Below the pieces are notes generated by a model. The model ran no database searches and was not told where the DNA came from. It was given only the letters and a program-made list of their open reading frames with translations. This document shows positions 8,636 to 17,579 of a stretch of 64,000 nt of DNA, piece after piece (position 1 is the first letter of the stretch; every line of letters starts with the position of its first letter). The position numbers and the translations under genes were made by a program. The DNA comes from Bradyrhizobium diazoefficiens. GTDB lineage: Bacteria; Pseudomonadota; Alphaproteobacteria; Rhizobiales; Xanthobacteraceae. Where the stretch lies: the NCBI RefSeq assembly GCF_016599855.1, contig NZ_CP067041.1, positions 4,650,001 through 4,714,000 on the forward strand, written 5' to 3'.

Positions 8636-9919
8636 TCAGGCCCTGGATAGGACTGCGATTGCATGATCGAGTTGAGGATCACCTGGACGCATGGAGACCG
8701 GGCCAGCTTGGACCTCGACCGTGGGAGCGACCCCTACGCCCTCCAGCCGCTCGCCGTCGACCTCCACGTCCCCGACCGCGAGCAACAGCAAGCCGCCGCC
8801 AATAAGGAATGCCGTCGCAGCGAGGACAGCTCCCTCGGTCCGGCTGCCGATGACCTCGCCAAGCCGATACTTCTTGAAGCCATAGGCAAGAATCTCCTTG
8901 CCGCTGCGGGTGCCACCGTTGACAAGCATGGCGACAGGCTTGCGCCACTTCACGTTCTCGAGTTCGCTGGCGCCATTGCGATCAGTGACCTGCATCGTCG
9001 GCGCCCGCGTGTTGAACAAATCAAGATACTCGGGGATCGCGCCGCCCCAGCCATCGCGCAGGTCCCAGATGAGCGCGTCGGCGTCGTTCAGCGGACTTTG
9101 CGATAGAAGATGCTGGAGCGTCCGCTGATACACGGAGCCAGCGTAGCACCAGACATGTACATACCCGATGCTTCGGCCGTTGGTCCGTATGATACGGGCA
9201 CTGGCCTTCAGGCCGTCCAAGAACATTTTGTTGGGCTCAATATCGACTGGGGTAACCGATATTTGCATAAACGCGCCGGCACGACGCAGCCCCAGCACAA
9301 CTTTCTTGCCGACCTTGCCACGGAATGACTGTACCGGCTGAAACGCTGCACCATCGGCGAGGACGATCACATCGCCAGCGAGCAGGCCGGCTCGTTGGGC
9401 TGACGTGCCTTCTATAACACCGGTAATCATGTTGCGACCCTGCTTGTCGAGACGCGAGAGGACGCCAATGCCGGGATAGGAGATACGGCCACTCGGAAAA
9501 ACACGTTCCAGTCCGCGCCGCCTTAACGCACCAGCAAAGATATCGGAAAGCTGGTAGTACTCTGGTTCGTACGGTGTGTAGTAGCGGGTGTGCGAAGCAT
9601 GCAGCTCGGAGAGCATGGTATAAATGACGCCGGCCAGCGCCTCTTCGGAACTCGCCCGCGTAGCGTCCGGCATGTAACGTTCCCGGACCGCCGACCAATC
9701 GAGCCCGTGTAGGTTCGGATCGTAGAACCGGTCTCGCACGGTCCGCCATACCTCCTCGAACGTGGCGATGCGTGCCGGCACGGCTTGGGATGTGGCCGAA
9801 TCCGCTGCTTCTTGCTGCTCGGCCCACAACACCGTTGGAGTCAGAGCTGATGCCGTGGTCATTAACGTGAGCCGTAAAAAGTGGCGGCGCGACGGTGCTG
9901 AATTGATTACCTTCTTCAT
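8636..9919 (-). CDS. S41 family C-terminal-processing-type peptidase, exported
   Basis: A 427-residue protein. The N-terminus SRRHFLRLTL plus a hydrophobic stretch ending near LWA is a twin-arginine-type signal (residues 10-33), suggesting export already folded. Residues ~45-130 are the N-terminal helical domain (TFEEVWRTVRDRFYDP). A PDZ-like domain follows (GVIEGTSAQRAGLLAGDVIVLADG, about 165-215). The S41 core includes the predicted nucleophile Ser in NGGTRSGKE (about residue 340), preceding YGFKKYRLGEVIG. It stands alone. It may process periplasmic proteins or peptides. Confidence 0.87.
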   Translation of the reverse strand: MKKVINSAPSRRHFLRLTLMTTASALTPTVLWAEQQEAADSATSQAVPARIATFEEVWRTVRDRFYDPNLHGLDWSAVRERYMPDATRASSEEALAGVIYTMLSELHASHTRYYTPYEPEYYQLSDIFAGALRRRGLERVFPSGRISYPGIGVLSRLDKQGRNMITGVIEGTSAQRAGLLAGDVIVLADGAAFQPVQSFRGKVGKKVVLGLRRAGAFMQISVTPVDIEPNKMFLDGLKASARIIRTNGRSIGYVHVWCYAGSVYQRTLQHLLSQSPLNDADALIWDLRDGWGGAIPEYLDLFNTRAPTMQVTDRNGASELENVKWRKPVAMLVNGGTRSGKEILAYGFKKYRLGEVIGSRTEGAVLAATAFLIGGGLLLLAVGDVEVDGERLEGVGVAPTVEVQAGPVSMRPGDPQLDHAIAVLSRA

Positions 9920-10010
9920 CGTGCAACCTTGCGATGGAGCTCGTCACTGCGCATCAGGTTGGAACGTGATGGTGAACAAGCTCTGGGCCAACTTTCATGG
10001 TGTTTGTGTG

Positions 10011-10037
10011 AATCGGCGTGGGGTCTCGGCGCCGATC
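10011..10037. repeat. 27-nt dispersed repeat, copy 1
   Basis: The segment starting AATCGGCGTGGGGT and ending CGGCGCCGATC recurs at 28513-28539 with one mismatch. Both copies border gene remnants (a methyltransferase tail here, a topoisomerase head there), so it is probably the residue of a mobile-element end. Confidence 0.6.
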
Positions 10038-10087
10038 GGCACGGCAAACCACTGACATCATTGATCTGGGCGGAGTCATTCCATCGC

Positions 10088-10303
10088 GCCGATCCACAAC
10101 AATGGTTACAGATGAAGATGAATGAATTCCGATACTACCACGGGGAAACTATGGAAGGGTTCGAAGCCGCGGAAAAAAATGGACGTGCCGAAGACATGAG
10201 GAAGGACATGTGCGCGCTCTTCGAGCGCCTGAACACCAGCCAGCGTGAGGGCGTTACGTCGATCCCGGCGGCGTTCTTGCGGGTGACGGTTACGGTACCT
10301 TAG
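10088..10303 (+). pseudogene. C-terminal remnant of a class I SAM methyltransferase
   Basis: About 71 residues beginning ADPQQWLQMKMNEFRYYHG and ending TSIPAAFLRVTVTVP. From memory this matches the C-terminus of a common Bradyrhizobium SAM-dependent methyltransferase. The SAM-binding part that should precede it is missing; upstream sequence in the same frame is unrelated and begins at the 27-nt dispersed repeat. A dead fragment. Confidence 0.5.
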
Positions 10304-10370
10304 CCGGTTTCCCCCGGTCGATATTCTAGCGATGGCCGGAACATCGAGCCCATACTTTGTCTTCCGGCGT

Positions 10371-12371
10371 TCATTGATGGATCTGCACTAGCTTTGCCGC
10401 CTTTTGGTAGATACCCCTGAGATCATCCACCAAATGAAATGCGTCGCTGAATTGGCCGAAGTTGTAATCAGGTCGCAAGTGTCTGAGACGCGCCCACTCA
10501 GCGTCGGCTTCATCCATTCGGCCTGCCGTCGCGAGCGTTAGGACCGCGATCGCTCGTGCGTGTATGTGCGCGTTGGGTTGCTCAGCGCCACGAATGGCAA
10601 ATTCAGCAGCTTCCTCGATTTTTCCCAGCCGCAGCAGCGCGAAAGTCCGCGCCCCATAGATTGCGAACAACATCGGATCCAAGGGGCTAAGAAGGGCTGC
10701 GGTGTCGGCGGCTTCGACAGCGCGCACGGGATCGCCGATTTGGCAATGCACCATGGCAAGGGAGTAATGAGCCGATGCATAGCTCGGGCTTAAACGCGTG
10801 GCCTGATCCAGTGCAGCAATGGCACCTTCGTGGTCTCGCCGCAGCCACAACGCGCGACCCATCGCCCAGTGTGCGGCTGGGTCGCTTGGGTCCGCCTCTA
10901 GTCCCTGTCCGGCCGTGCTAAGCGCTAAAGCGCTCTCTTGTTCACGTTCGTGCGTGTTCAGCACGAATGCATTCTGGAAGTGCGTAAAGGACAAGCCGGC
11001 GTAGCTTCGCGCGAAGGTCGGGTCGAGCGCAATCGCTTTGATGAAGAACGACTGCGCCTCGCGATTACTTTCGCTTGTGAAGCGGTACATGGTAGCGAGG
11101 CCGCGATGGTACGCCTGCCATGCGTCGAGCGAGGCCGGCGGCATAAGTAGCGCCCGGTTGCGTTCAATGATGTGAATCTCCGTATCGAGACCTGCAACGA
11201 TCTGCGCAGCCAACGAAGTTGCCGCCGAAAACGCGTCGGCGATATTGCATTGAAATTCGCCGGCCCAGAGGATACGGCCACTCGCGGGATCGACGAGTTC
11301 TGTTGTAGCCAGATATCTTTTTCGATAGCGCTGCAAGCGGCCGATCGCAATATATTGCGCATTCACGCGGGCGGCCGCAGCGGCCGACGATTGACTGCTC
11401 AATGCGGCTGCTGTGCTGCGGGCAATGATGTTGACGCTCCGCAGCTTGGCAATGCCAAAAATAACGTCGCTTGTGACGCTGTCGGCGTCTGTGGCTTCTT
11501 CTGGCGTTGCCGCTGAAAACGGCATCACAAGGAGTGTCGGCCTGCGCGTGCCCACCACTTGCTGAGGGCTCGGAGCATCGACGTTCCAGCTTTGCGGACG
11601 GGTCGCTTTAGTAGGTTTCGCATGCTCTTGTTGTATTTCCGCAAAAGCTGATCTGAGCGATGACGGGTCGATACCGTCACTCTGAAAACGCTTTACCGAC
11701 GCATCGATCTGCTGCCGGGCCTCGGCATAGTCCGCGCTGTTCATCAGGCTGCGAACAAGCTCTATGTGAGCCATTTCATCGAAGGGCGCCACTTCGATGA
11801 GCTCCCGCAGCACTTCGAGCCGATCTTCAGGCGGCAATACGGCGCTCAGGCGCTCAAGGAGCTGTTGGCGCAATTGACCAAAGCGGTGCCGTTGGCCCGC
11901 GAGCCAGTTCTCGAACGAGGGAGCCCTTTCGACCGAAAGCCCCTCGAGAAAGTCACCGCGGAACAGATCGAGGAGCGACCGTAGGTCGTCTGGTGACCCG
12001 TTCTTCAGCGTCGTTTGCGTATGGCGCGCAACCAAGAGGGCATCAACGTCGAGCGAGGCCGCTTCGATGTGAACCTGCTTGCGATCAGCGATCAGCCGCT
12101 TGGTTGTCGGCCCGTCGACTAATGGCCGCAGCTTGGAAAGGCACCAGCGTAATTCGCTTCGCGGGTCATCCGCGACATCCCAAAGGAGCTCGCACAGTTT
12201 TTCGCGGAAAATGGGCCGCCCTGCCATCGCGAGATAGGCAAGTAGAGCGCGGACCTTGCGCGAAGGCGGTTGGGGCAGCGGTCTTCCATTTTGGATGACC
12301 TGTAACGGTCCCAACAAAAGCACGCCGTCCGCCGACTGGCTCGCCATTTCCATGATCGCTCCAACGCTCAC
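10371..12371 (-). CDS. BTAD/SARP-like transcriptional regulator with TPR domain
   Basis: A 666-residue protein. Residues 15-100 form a winged-helix region (LLGPLQVIQNGRPLPQPP then RKVRALLAYLAM). Residues 105-250 are the bacterial transcriptional activator (BTAD) helical domain. The centre (about 290-410, PTLLVMPFSAATPEEATDADS) resembles the adenylate-cyclase-associated beta domain found in CadC/CyaA-like regulators. TPR repeats fill 420-640 (ADPSDPAAHWAMGRALWLRR; LSPSYASAHYSLAMVH). No membrane segment is seen. It is divergent from a LinB-like haloalkane dehalogenase 158 bp away and is the natural candidate for its regulator, though this is only positional inference. Confidence 0.85.
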   Translation of the reverse strand: MSVGAIMEMASQSADGVLLLGPLQVIQNGRPLPQPPSRKVRALLAYLAMAGRPIFREKLCELLWDVADDPRSELRWCLSKLRPLVDGPTTKRLIADRKQVHIEAASLDVDALLVARHTQTTLKNGSPDDLRSLLDLFRGDFLEGLSVERAPSFENWLAGQRHRFGQLRQQLLERLSAVLPPEDRLEVLRELIEVAPFDEMAHIELVRSLMNSADYAEARQQIDASVKRFQSDGIDPSSLRSAFAEIQQEHAKPTKATRPQSWNVDAPSPQQVVGTRRPTLLVMPFSAATPEEATDADSVTSDVIFGIAKLRSVNIIARSTAAALSSQSSAAAAARVNAQYIAIGRLQRYRKRYLATTELVDPASGRILWAGEFQCNIADAFSAATSLAAQIVAGLDTEIHIIERNRALLMPPASLDAWQAYHRGLATMYRFTSESNREAQSFFIKAIALDPTFARSYAGLSFTHFQNAFVLNTHEREQESALALSTAGQGLEADPSDPAAHWAMGRALWLRRDHEGAIAALDQATRLSPSYASAHYSLAMVHCQIGDPVRAVEAADTAALLSPLDPMLFAIYGARTFALLRLGKIEEAAEFAIRGAEQPNAHIHARAIAVLTLATAGRMDEADAEWARLRHLRPDYNFGQFSDAFHLVDDLRGIYQKAAKLVQIHQ

Positions 12372-12529
12372 TCCAACGATGGCGTCCTACAGTAGGAGGT
12401 CTTGGACATCGTGTGACCCCTCGGACGTTAGCACAGTTCGAGTTCCACGCGGAAGAAGAACGCCCAGCTTGATCAGCCATTTAGCAGGAGCGGCGCGAGC
12501 GAGGCCGCTTTCTGCCTGAGGAAGAACGA

Positions 12530-13402
12530 ATGATGGTATCTGCGGCATTTCCTTACAAGAAGCAACGACGCAAGGTCCTTGGCCGCGAGATGGCGTACGT
12601 CGAGGTGGGAAAAGGAGATCCCATCGTCCTGCTGCACGGCAATCCAACCTCTTCCTATTTGTGGCGCAACGTGTTGCCGCGTTTGGAACCGCTCGGCCGC
12701 TGCATCGCCCCTGATCTGATCGGTATGGGCGACTCCGAGAAGCTGCCTGACAGCGGGCCTAGTTCCTATCGATTCGTTGAGCACCGCCCTTACCTTGCCG
12801 CCCTACTTGAGGCGTTGAATGTGCGCGAGCGCGTCACCTTGGTCATCCACGACTGGGGTTCCACGCTCGGCTTCGACTGGGCCAACCACCACCGCGATGC
12901 CGTGCGGGGTATCGCTTACATGGAGGCGATGGTGGGACGGCAGTATTGGGACCACTGGGACAAATTCGGAATGCGGCCCGTCTTGGAGGCGCTACGCTCG
13001 GAAGCCGGCGAGCAGATGGTCCTGCAAGACAACTTCTTCATCGAGAAGGTGTTACCGGGGGCGATACTGCGCAAGCTTTCAGATGCTGAGATGACAGAGT
13101 ACCGTCGCCCGTTCGCCGAGCCCGGCGAGGGTCGACGGCCCACGCTGACGTGGCCCCGCGAGATCCCCATCGAGGGCGACCCCGCCGACGTGACCGCGAT
13201 CGTGGACGCGTATGCGGCCTGGCTGAAGACGAGCAATGTGCCAAAATTGTTCCTGAACGCCGAACCCGGCGGAATCCTAGCTGGCCGCAACGTGGTCGAG
13301 GAGGCCCGCAGCTTGGCTGCGCAGACCGAGGTAATGGTCAAGGGAGTCCATTTCGTCCAGGAGGATTCGCCGGACGAGATCGGCAGTGCCATCGCGGGAT
13401 GA
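12530..13402 (+). CDS. dhaA: Haloalkane dehalogenase, LinB-like subfamily II
   Basis: A 290-residue alpha/beta hydrolase that hydrolyses carbon-halogen bonds to alcohol plus halide. Residues line up with LinB numbering as I remember it: halide-binding Asn38 in HGNPTSSYLWRN, nucleophile Asp108 and halide-binding Trp109 in HDWGS, catalytic acid Glu132 in YMEAM, and base His274 in GVHFVQED. Long stretches such as GFDWANHH and AEPGG look LinB-type. The C-terminus stops at DEIGSAIAG. In the next frame it would read on as W-K-T-L-G, so a one-base loss near 13400 has probably trimmed the final helix. It is cytoplasmic, divergent from the BTAD regulator. Confidence 0.92.
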   Translation: MMVSAAFPYKKQRRKVLGREMAYVEVGKGDPIVLLHGNPTSSYLWRNVLPRLEPLGRCIAPDLIGMGDSEKLPDSGPSSYRFVEHRPYLAALLEALNVRERVTLVIHDWGSTLGFDWANHHRDAVRGIAYMEAMVGRQYWDHWDKFGMRPVLEALRSEAGEQMVLQDNFFIEKVLPGAILRKLSDAEMTEYRRPFAEPGEGRRPTLTWPREIPIEGDPADVTAIVDAYAAWLKTSNVPKLFLNAEPGGILAGRNVVEEARSLAAQTEVMVKGVHFVQEDSPDEIGSAIAG

Positions 13403-13469
13403 AGACGCTGGGTTGACCGGCACATGGACGGCTGACCCTCGGCGATTACAGGATCGACGGTGCGCGGCG

Positions 13470-14066
13470 ATGACGAACGAAGGGACAGTGACGCCAGATA
13501 GGATGAACGCCTTCTCCGACGGCGTGTTCGCAGTGATCATCACGATCCTGGTGCTGGAGCTGCGCCCTCCGAAGGAGGCGAGCTTCGGTGCGCTTCTGGA
13601 GCTGTGGCCGACCGCGATCAGCTACGCGATCAGCTACCTTTTCATCGCGATCGTCTGGGTGAATCATCATCACCTTTTGCGGTTTCCCGACGTCGCAACG
13701 CATCGCTTGATTTGGGGAAACTTCGCGCATCTGTTCGCCGTTTCATTGGTGCCGTTCGCCACCGCATGGATCGCGAGCGCCCGATTGGGTGCCGTTCCGG
13801 TCGCCTTCTATGCGGGCGACTTCTTTCTGGTCAATGTGACGTATCTGCTGCTGTGCTCCGAGGCCGTGGACAGGTCCGCACCCCACAAGGTTGAGCCGCG
13901 AGCTCGGTCGATGATGCGTATGCGTTCGTTGGCGACGTTGGCGGTCTTCGGCGCGGCCGGAGTCATTGCACTTCGCTATCCAATCGGGAGCATGGCGATG
14001 ATCTGCCTTTGCCTCATGCTTTACCTAAGCCCCGGGGCACCGGGCACCATACGTGAACTCAAATAG
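13470..14066 (+). CDS. TMEM175-family (DUF1211) potassium channel-like protein
   Basis: 198 residues from ATG 13470. The N-terminal RMNAFSDGVFAV carries the R-x-x-x-F-S-D signature of TMEM175/DUF1211 (Arg11, Phe15-Asp17). Five to six hydrophobic segments follow, including ISYLFIAIVWVNHHHLL. The family forms leak-type K+ channels in bacteria, with two six-helix repeats or a dimer of single repeats. It lies 67 bp after the dehalogenase and may be co-transcribed. No gating domain is visible. Confidence 0.85.
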   Translation: MTNEGTVTPDRMNAFSDGVFAVIITILVLELRPPKEASFGALLELWPTAISYAISYLFIAIVWVNHHHLLRFPDVATHRLIWGNFAHLFAVSLVPFATAWIASARLGAVPVAFYAGDFFLVNVTYLLLCSEAVDRSAPHKVEPRARSMMRMRSLATLAVFGAAGVIALRYPIGSMAMICLCLMLYLSPGAPGTIRELK

Positions 14067-14093
14067 CTTGAGAAATCTAAAGAGGACTATTCA

Positions 14094-14792
14094 ATGACAG
14101 TATCGAACAAGGCTCCGACTTTCGTACTCGTCCACGGAGCCTGGGCGGATGGGACGAGCTGGCACAGCGTGATTCATGCGCTTGAAGCCGCCGGCGCGAC
14201 CGCAGTTGCCGCTCCCATTCCGCTCACCAGCGTTTCGGACGACATTCGAGCCTTGGATCGTTGCCTGGCAAGGATCGAGCGGCCGAGCTTGCTGGCCGCG
14301 CACGCTTATGCCGGCGCCGTCATCTCGGGCTCGAAGAATGAGCGCGTCAAGGGCCTCGTCTTCGTCGCCGCTTTAGCGCCTGATGAGGGTGAGACCGTCG
14401 GCAAAGTGTTCGGCCGGGGAAAGCCGCACCCGAAGGCACCGCAACTGGCACCCGATGCTGACGGCTTTCTCTGGATGCCGGAAGGCGCGTTCGCTGCGGC
14501 CTTCGCGCAGAACGCAAGCCCCAGCGAGAGCGCCCTGTTCGCCGCCGTGCAGCGGCCGATTCATGGCGCCTGTCTGCAAGAGAAAAACCCAAGGCCGCTC
14601 TGGAAAACTTTGCCGTCCTGGTACCTCTTGGCGGAGCAGGATCGCATGATCAGCCCCGAGACCCAGGCGTTTATGGCGCAGCGGATGAAAGCCAAACTGT
14701 TGCGGCTCGATGTCGATCATACGCCGATATCGACGGCCCCTGACCGTGTAGTCGCTTTGTTGCTTGAGGCCGGCAAATCGGTCTCGGCTTGA
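14094..14792 (+). CDS. Alpha/beta hydrolase homologue lacking the nucleophile serine
   Basis: A 232-residue protein with an alpha/beta hydrolase fold (TFVLVHGAWADGTSW oxyanion region). The nucleophile elbow that should read G-H-S-x-x-G is H70-A71-Y72-A73-G74: codon GCT (Ala) in place of Ser. The acid (AEQDRMI) and His (DVDHTP) are still present. It has a clear AGAGGA ribosome site. It may be a pseudoenzyme or binding protein, or use a different chemistry. A single T-to-G change from TCT would explain the loss. It lies in a run of hydrolases and redox genes. Confidence 0.8.
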   Translation: MTVSNKAPTFVLVHGAWADGTSWHSVIHALEAAGATAVAAPIPLTSVSDDIRALDRCLARIERPSLLAAHAYAGAVISGSKNERVKGLVFVAALAPDEGETVGKVFGRGKPHPKAPQLAPDADGFLWMPEGAFAAAFAQNASPSESALFAAVQRPIHGACLQEKNPRPLWKTLPSWYLLAEQDRMISPETQAFMAQRMKAKLLRLDVDHTPISTAPDRVVALLLEAGKSVSA

Positions 14793-14831
14793 TTCTGTGC
14801 GACCGATCGAACGTGAAAAAAGGAGCGCCTG

Positions 14832-15689
14832 ATGAGTGCAATCAGATACCGTTCAGCCGAGGCCGGCGGCGTCAAAGTATTCTATCGCGAGGCACGGAAT
14901 GTCGGTGCGCCGAAGCTGCTTCTCTTGCACGGCTTTCCGACCGCGAGCCACATGTTCCGCAACCTCATTCCCCTGCTTGCCGACAAATTCCACGTCGTCG
15001 CACCGGACTTTCCCGGTTTCGGTCTATCCGACATGCCACCGCGAGAAAAATTCAAGTACACGTTTGAAAACATCGCTCGCGTAATCGAGCGCTTTACTGA
15101 GATCGTGGGCTTCGATCGCTTCGCAGTTTACGTCTTCGACTACGGTGCGCCGACGGGATTTCGATTGGCCGTTCGCCATCCCGAGCGAATCACGGCGATT
15201 ATCTCGCAGAACGGTAACGCCTACGAGGAGGGTCTCAGTGACGGATGGACGCCGATCCGGGCTTACTGGGAAGATGCGACGCCAGCGAACCGAAAAGCCC
15301 TTCGGGAATTCCTCACACCCGAGAGGACAAACTGGCAGTACACCCACGGTCTGCTCGACCCGACACTTGTGTCACCGGACGGCCAGAATCTCGATAATTA
15401 CTATTTGGCTCGTCCCGGCGTCGATGAAATTCAGCTCGACCTCTTTGGCGATTACAAGAGCAATGTCGCGCTCTACCCCTCGTTCCAGCAGTATTTCCGG
15501 ACGCACAACCCGCCGTTTCTTGCGGTGTGGGGCAAGAACGATCCGTTCTTCCTTCCGGCGGGCGCCGAAGCGTTCAGGCGCGATATTCCGAACGCACAAG
15601 TGCGCTTCTTCGACACCGGGCATTTCGCGCTTGAGACCCATTGCAACGAGATCGCGTCGGCCATTCGCGATTTTCTCCCGTCCAGGTGA
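14832..15689 (+). CDS. Alpha/beta hydrolase with aspartate nucleophile (dehalogenase/epoxide-hydrolase type)
   Basis: A 285-residue protein. HGFPTASHMFRN forms the oxyanion region. The elbow is VFDYGAPTGFRLA, placing Asp103 at the nucleophile position, as in haloalkane and haloacetate dehalogenases and epoxide hydrolases. The acid is probably in WGKNDPFFLP and the base is in DTGHFALETH. It lacks the Trp that follows the nucleophile in true haloalkane dehalogenases (Tyr here), so the substrate is open. It starts 39 bp after the preceding hydrolase with a strong AAAGGAG site, implying one transcript. Confidence 0.8.
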   Translation: MSAIRYRSAEAGGVKVFYREARNVGAPKLLLLHGFPTASHMFRNLIPLLADKFHVVAPDFPGFGLSDMPPREKFKYTFENIARVIERFTEIVGFDRFAVYVFDYGAPTGFRLAVRHPERITAIISQNGNAYEEGLSDGWTPIRAYWEDATPANRKALREFLTPERTNWQYTHGLLDPTLVSPDGQNLDNYYLARPGVDEIQLDLFGDYKSNVALYPSFQQYFRTHNPPFLAVWGKNDPFFLPAGAEAFRRDIPNAQVRFFDTGHFALETHCNEIASAIRDFLPSR

Positions 15690-15745
15690 GAAAGCGCGGG
15701 CAGAGTTTCGCTTCAAAGATCGGTCTTTTATCGAGGACAACTTTC

Positions 15746-15932
15746 ATGTCGAAGTCAGTTGCCATCGTCGCCGGCGCAAGTCAGGGCATCGGCCGGGCGA
15801 CCGCGATATGTCTTGCCCGAGATTTCTCGGCGCTAGTTAGCCGAGTTGATGTCGTTCCTTGTTTCACCCGGCGCACGCTGGATGACCGGTTCGACGCTGC
15901 GCATGGACGGTGGCGCGGTGAAATCGATCTAA
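15746..15932 (+). pseudogene. Short-chain dehydrogenase remnant with internal deletion
   Basis: The frame opens MSKSVAIVAGASQGIGRATAICLARDF, the Rossmann TGxxxGIG region of an SDR. After about 30 codons it meets a stop. In another frame the typical SDR C-terminus follows at once (FLVSPGARWMTGSTLRMDGG) and ends at TAA 15930-15932. The catalytic Tyr-x-x-x-Lys core, about 190 residues, is gone. The gene is dead by a large internal deletion. Confidence 0.75.
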
Positions 15933-16001
15933 ATCAGGTTGAAGCGAGCGCTCCGCGAGGCAGCCGCGCGGGGCGCCTGTCATCAGGAAAAGGAGACCAT
16001 C

Positions 16002-17423
16002 ATGCCGGAACATTTTGATGTCGTCATTCTGGGAAGCGGCCAGGGCGGCAAGTTGCTCGCCTGGCATCTTGGTCGTACCGGCAAGAGAGTCGCTGTCGTC
16101 GAGCGGCGTTGGGTTGGCGGCTCATGTCCGGCCGTCGCCTGCCTCCCGTCCAAGAACGAACTGTGGAGCGCGAGAGTCGCCCACCTTGTTCGCAACGCCG
16201 GCCGCTTCGGTACGCTTGCGGACGGGGTCCGAACCGATATGCCGCAGGTCCAAAAGCGCAAGCAGGACATGATCGATCGGGAGATCGCGTTTCATCTGAA
16301 GGCCTACAAAGAGAGCGGTGCCGAGCTCATCATGGGCAGCGGCCGCTTCGTCGGGCCCAGGACCATCGAGGCTTCGCTGAGCGACGGCGGCAAGCGTTTG
16401 CTCGAGGGCAAGGAGATCGTCATCAATGTCGGTTCGCATGCCGCCCTTCCGGACATTCCGGGCTTGCAAGGGTCACGCGGGCTCACTCACATCGAGGCGC
16501 TGGAGCTGGACCAGGTGCCGCCGCACCTGATTGTGCTCGGCGGCGGTTACACCGGCGTCGAGATGGCGCAGGCATATCGTCGCTTCGGCAGCCACGTGAC
16601 GATCATCGAGCCCGGCCCAAGGATCATGGGGCGCGAGGACGCGGATGTGGCGGAAGAGATGAGCCGGATTCTCAACCGTGAAGGTATCGACATTCTGGTG
16701 AACGCTGCTCCCTCGCGGATCGAGGGGCTGTCGGGCGAAGAGGTGACGGTCACGGTGCGGCTCGAAGCAGGGGAACGGAAGATCGAAGGCAGCCATCTGT
16801 TGGTCGCGGTCGGACGGATACCGAACACCGCCGGGATTGGCGTGGACAAGGCCGAAATCGCATTGGATGGGCGCGGCTTCATTCGCGTGAACGAGCGGCT
16901 GGAGACGACGGCCCCCGGTGTCTGGGCGATCGGCGAATGCGCCGGCAGCCCGCAGTTCACTCACGTCTCGGTCGATGATTTCAGGATCGTCCGCGACAAC
17001 ATGGCCGGCGGAAATCGCTCCACCCGGGATCGGCTCGTTCCGCATGTGATGTTCACCGATCCGCAGTTGGCGCGTGTCGGCTTGTCGGAGAACGAGGCGC
17101 GGCAGCGGGGCAGCACGGTACGGACGGCGAAGCTGCCGATGGGGAACGTCTTGCGCACACAAGCGACCGATGAAACGGACGGCTTCATGAAGGTGTTGGT
17201 CGGGGCGAATGACCGGATTGTCGGCTTCGCGATGATCGGATCGGAGGCGGGTGAGGTCATGGCTGCGGTGCAAACGGCGATGCTGGCCGAGATGCCCTAT
17301 ACGAGGCTGCGCGATGCGGCGATCGCTCACCTCACCGTCGCGGAGGGGCTCGGACCGCTCCTCTCAAACGTGCAGGCGCGGACGCCTGACCAAAAGGTGA
17401 CTAACGCGGTCGCGGCTTCATGA
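16002..17423 (+). CDS. Mercuric-reductase-like FAD disulfide oxidoreductase
   Basis: A 473-residue class I pyridine nucleotide-disulfide oxidoreductase. The N-terminal FAD loop is ILGSGQGGKLLAWHL. The redox-active pair is Cys42/Cys47 in GGSCPAVACLPSK, a variant of the usual GGTCxNxGCxPSK. The NAD(P) loop is VLGGGYTGVEMAQ and the second FAD site is GVWAIGECAG. The C-terminal dimer domain carries PHVMFTDPQLARVG and the His-containing AIAHLTVAEG. No N-terminal HMA domain and no C-terminal vicinal Cys pair are present, so Hg(II) reduction is unlikely. It has an AAAAGGAGA ribosome site. The physiological substrate is unknown. Confidence 0.85.
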   Translation: MPEHFDVVILGSGQGGKLLAWHLGRTGKRVAVVERRWVGGSCPAVACLPSKNELWSARVAHLVRNAGRFGTLADGVRTDMPQVQKRKQDMIDREIAFHLKAYKESGAELIMGSGRFVGPRTIEASLSDGGKRLLEGKEIVINVGSHAALPDIPGLQGSRGLTHIEALELDQVPPHLIVLGGGYTGVEMAQAYRRFGSHVTIIEPGPRIMGREDADVAEEMSRILNREGIDILVNAAPSRIEGLSGEEVTVTVRLEAGERKIEGSHLLVAVGRIPNTAGIGVDKAEIALDGRGFIRVNERLETTAPGVWAIGECAGSPQFTHVSVDDFRIVRDNMAGGNRSTRDRLVPHVMFTDPQLARVGLSENEARQRGSTVRTAKLPMGNVLRTQATDETDGFMKVLVGANDRIVGFAMIGSEAGEVMAAVQTAMLAEMPYTRLRDAAIAHLTVAEGLGPLLSNVQARTPDQKVTNAVAAS

Positions 17424-17579
17424 CGTGAACTCTCGTCGGCGTGGCTCACTTTCATGGCGAATTGAGCCCGTGTCCCGGATGCGCCTGGCCATGGGAAGGC
17501 ATCTCGAACTCGTCGCGTCTGCGTTGTGCAAGCGCTGACGACCAATAGTGCCAATAATCAAGCCAACAAGGAGAAAGCC

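Noticed and set aside
16002-17423. True mercuric reductase (merA)
   Set aside because: No C-terminal Cys pair or N-terminal metal-binding domain, and no mer genes nearby.
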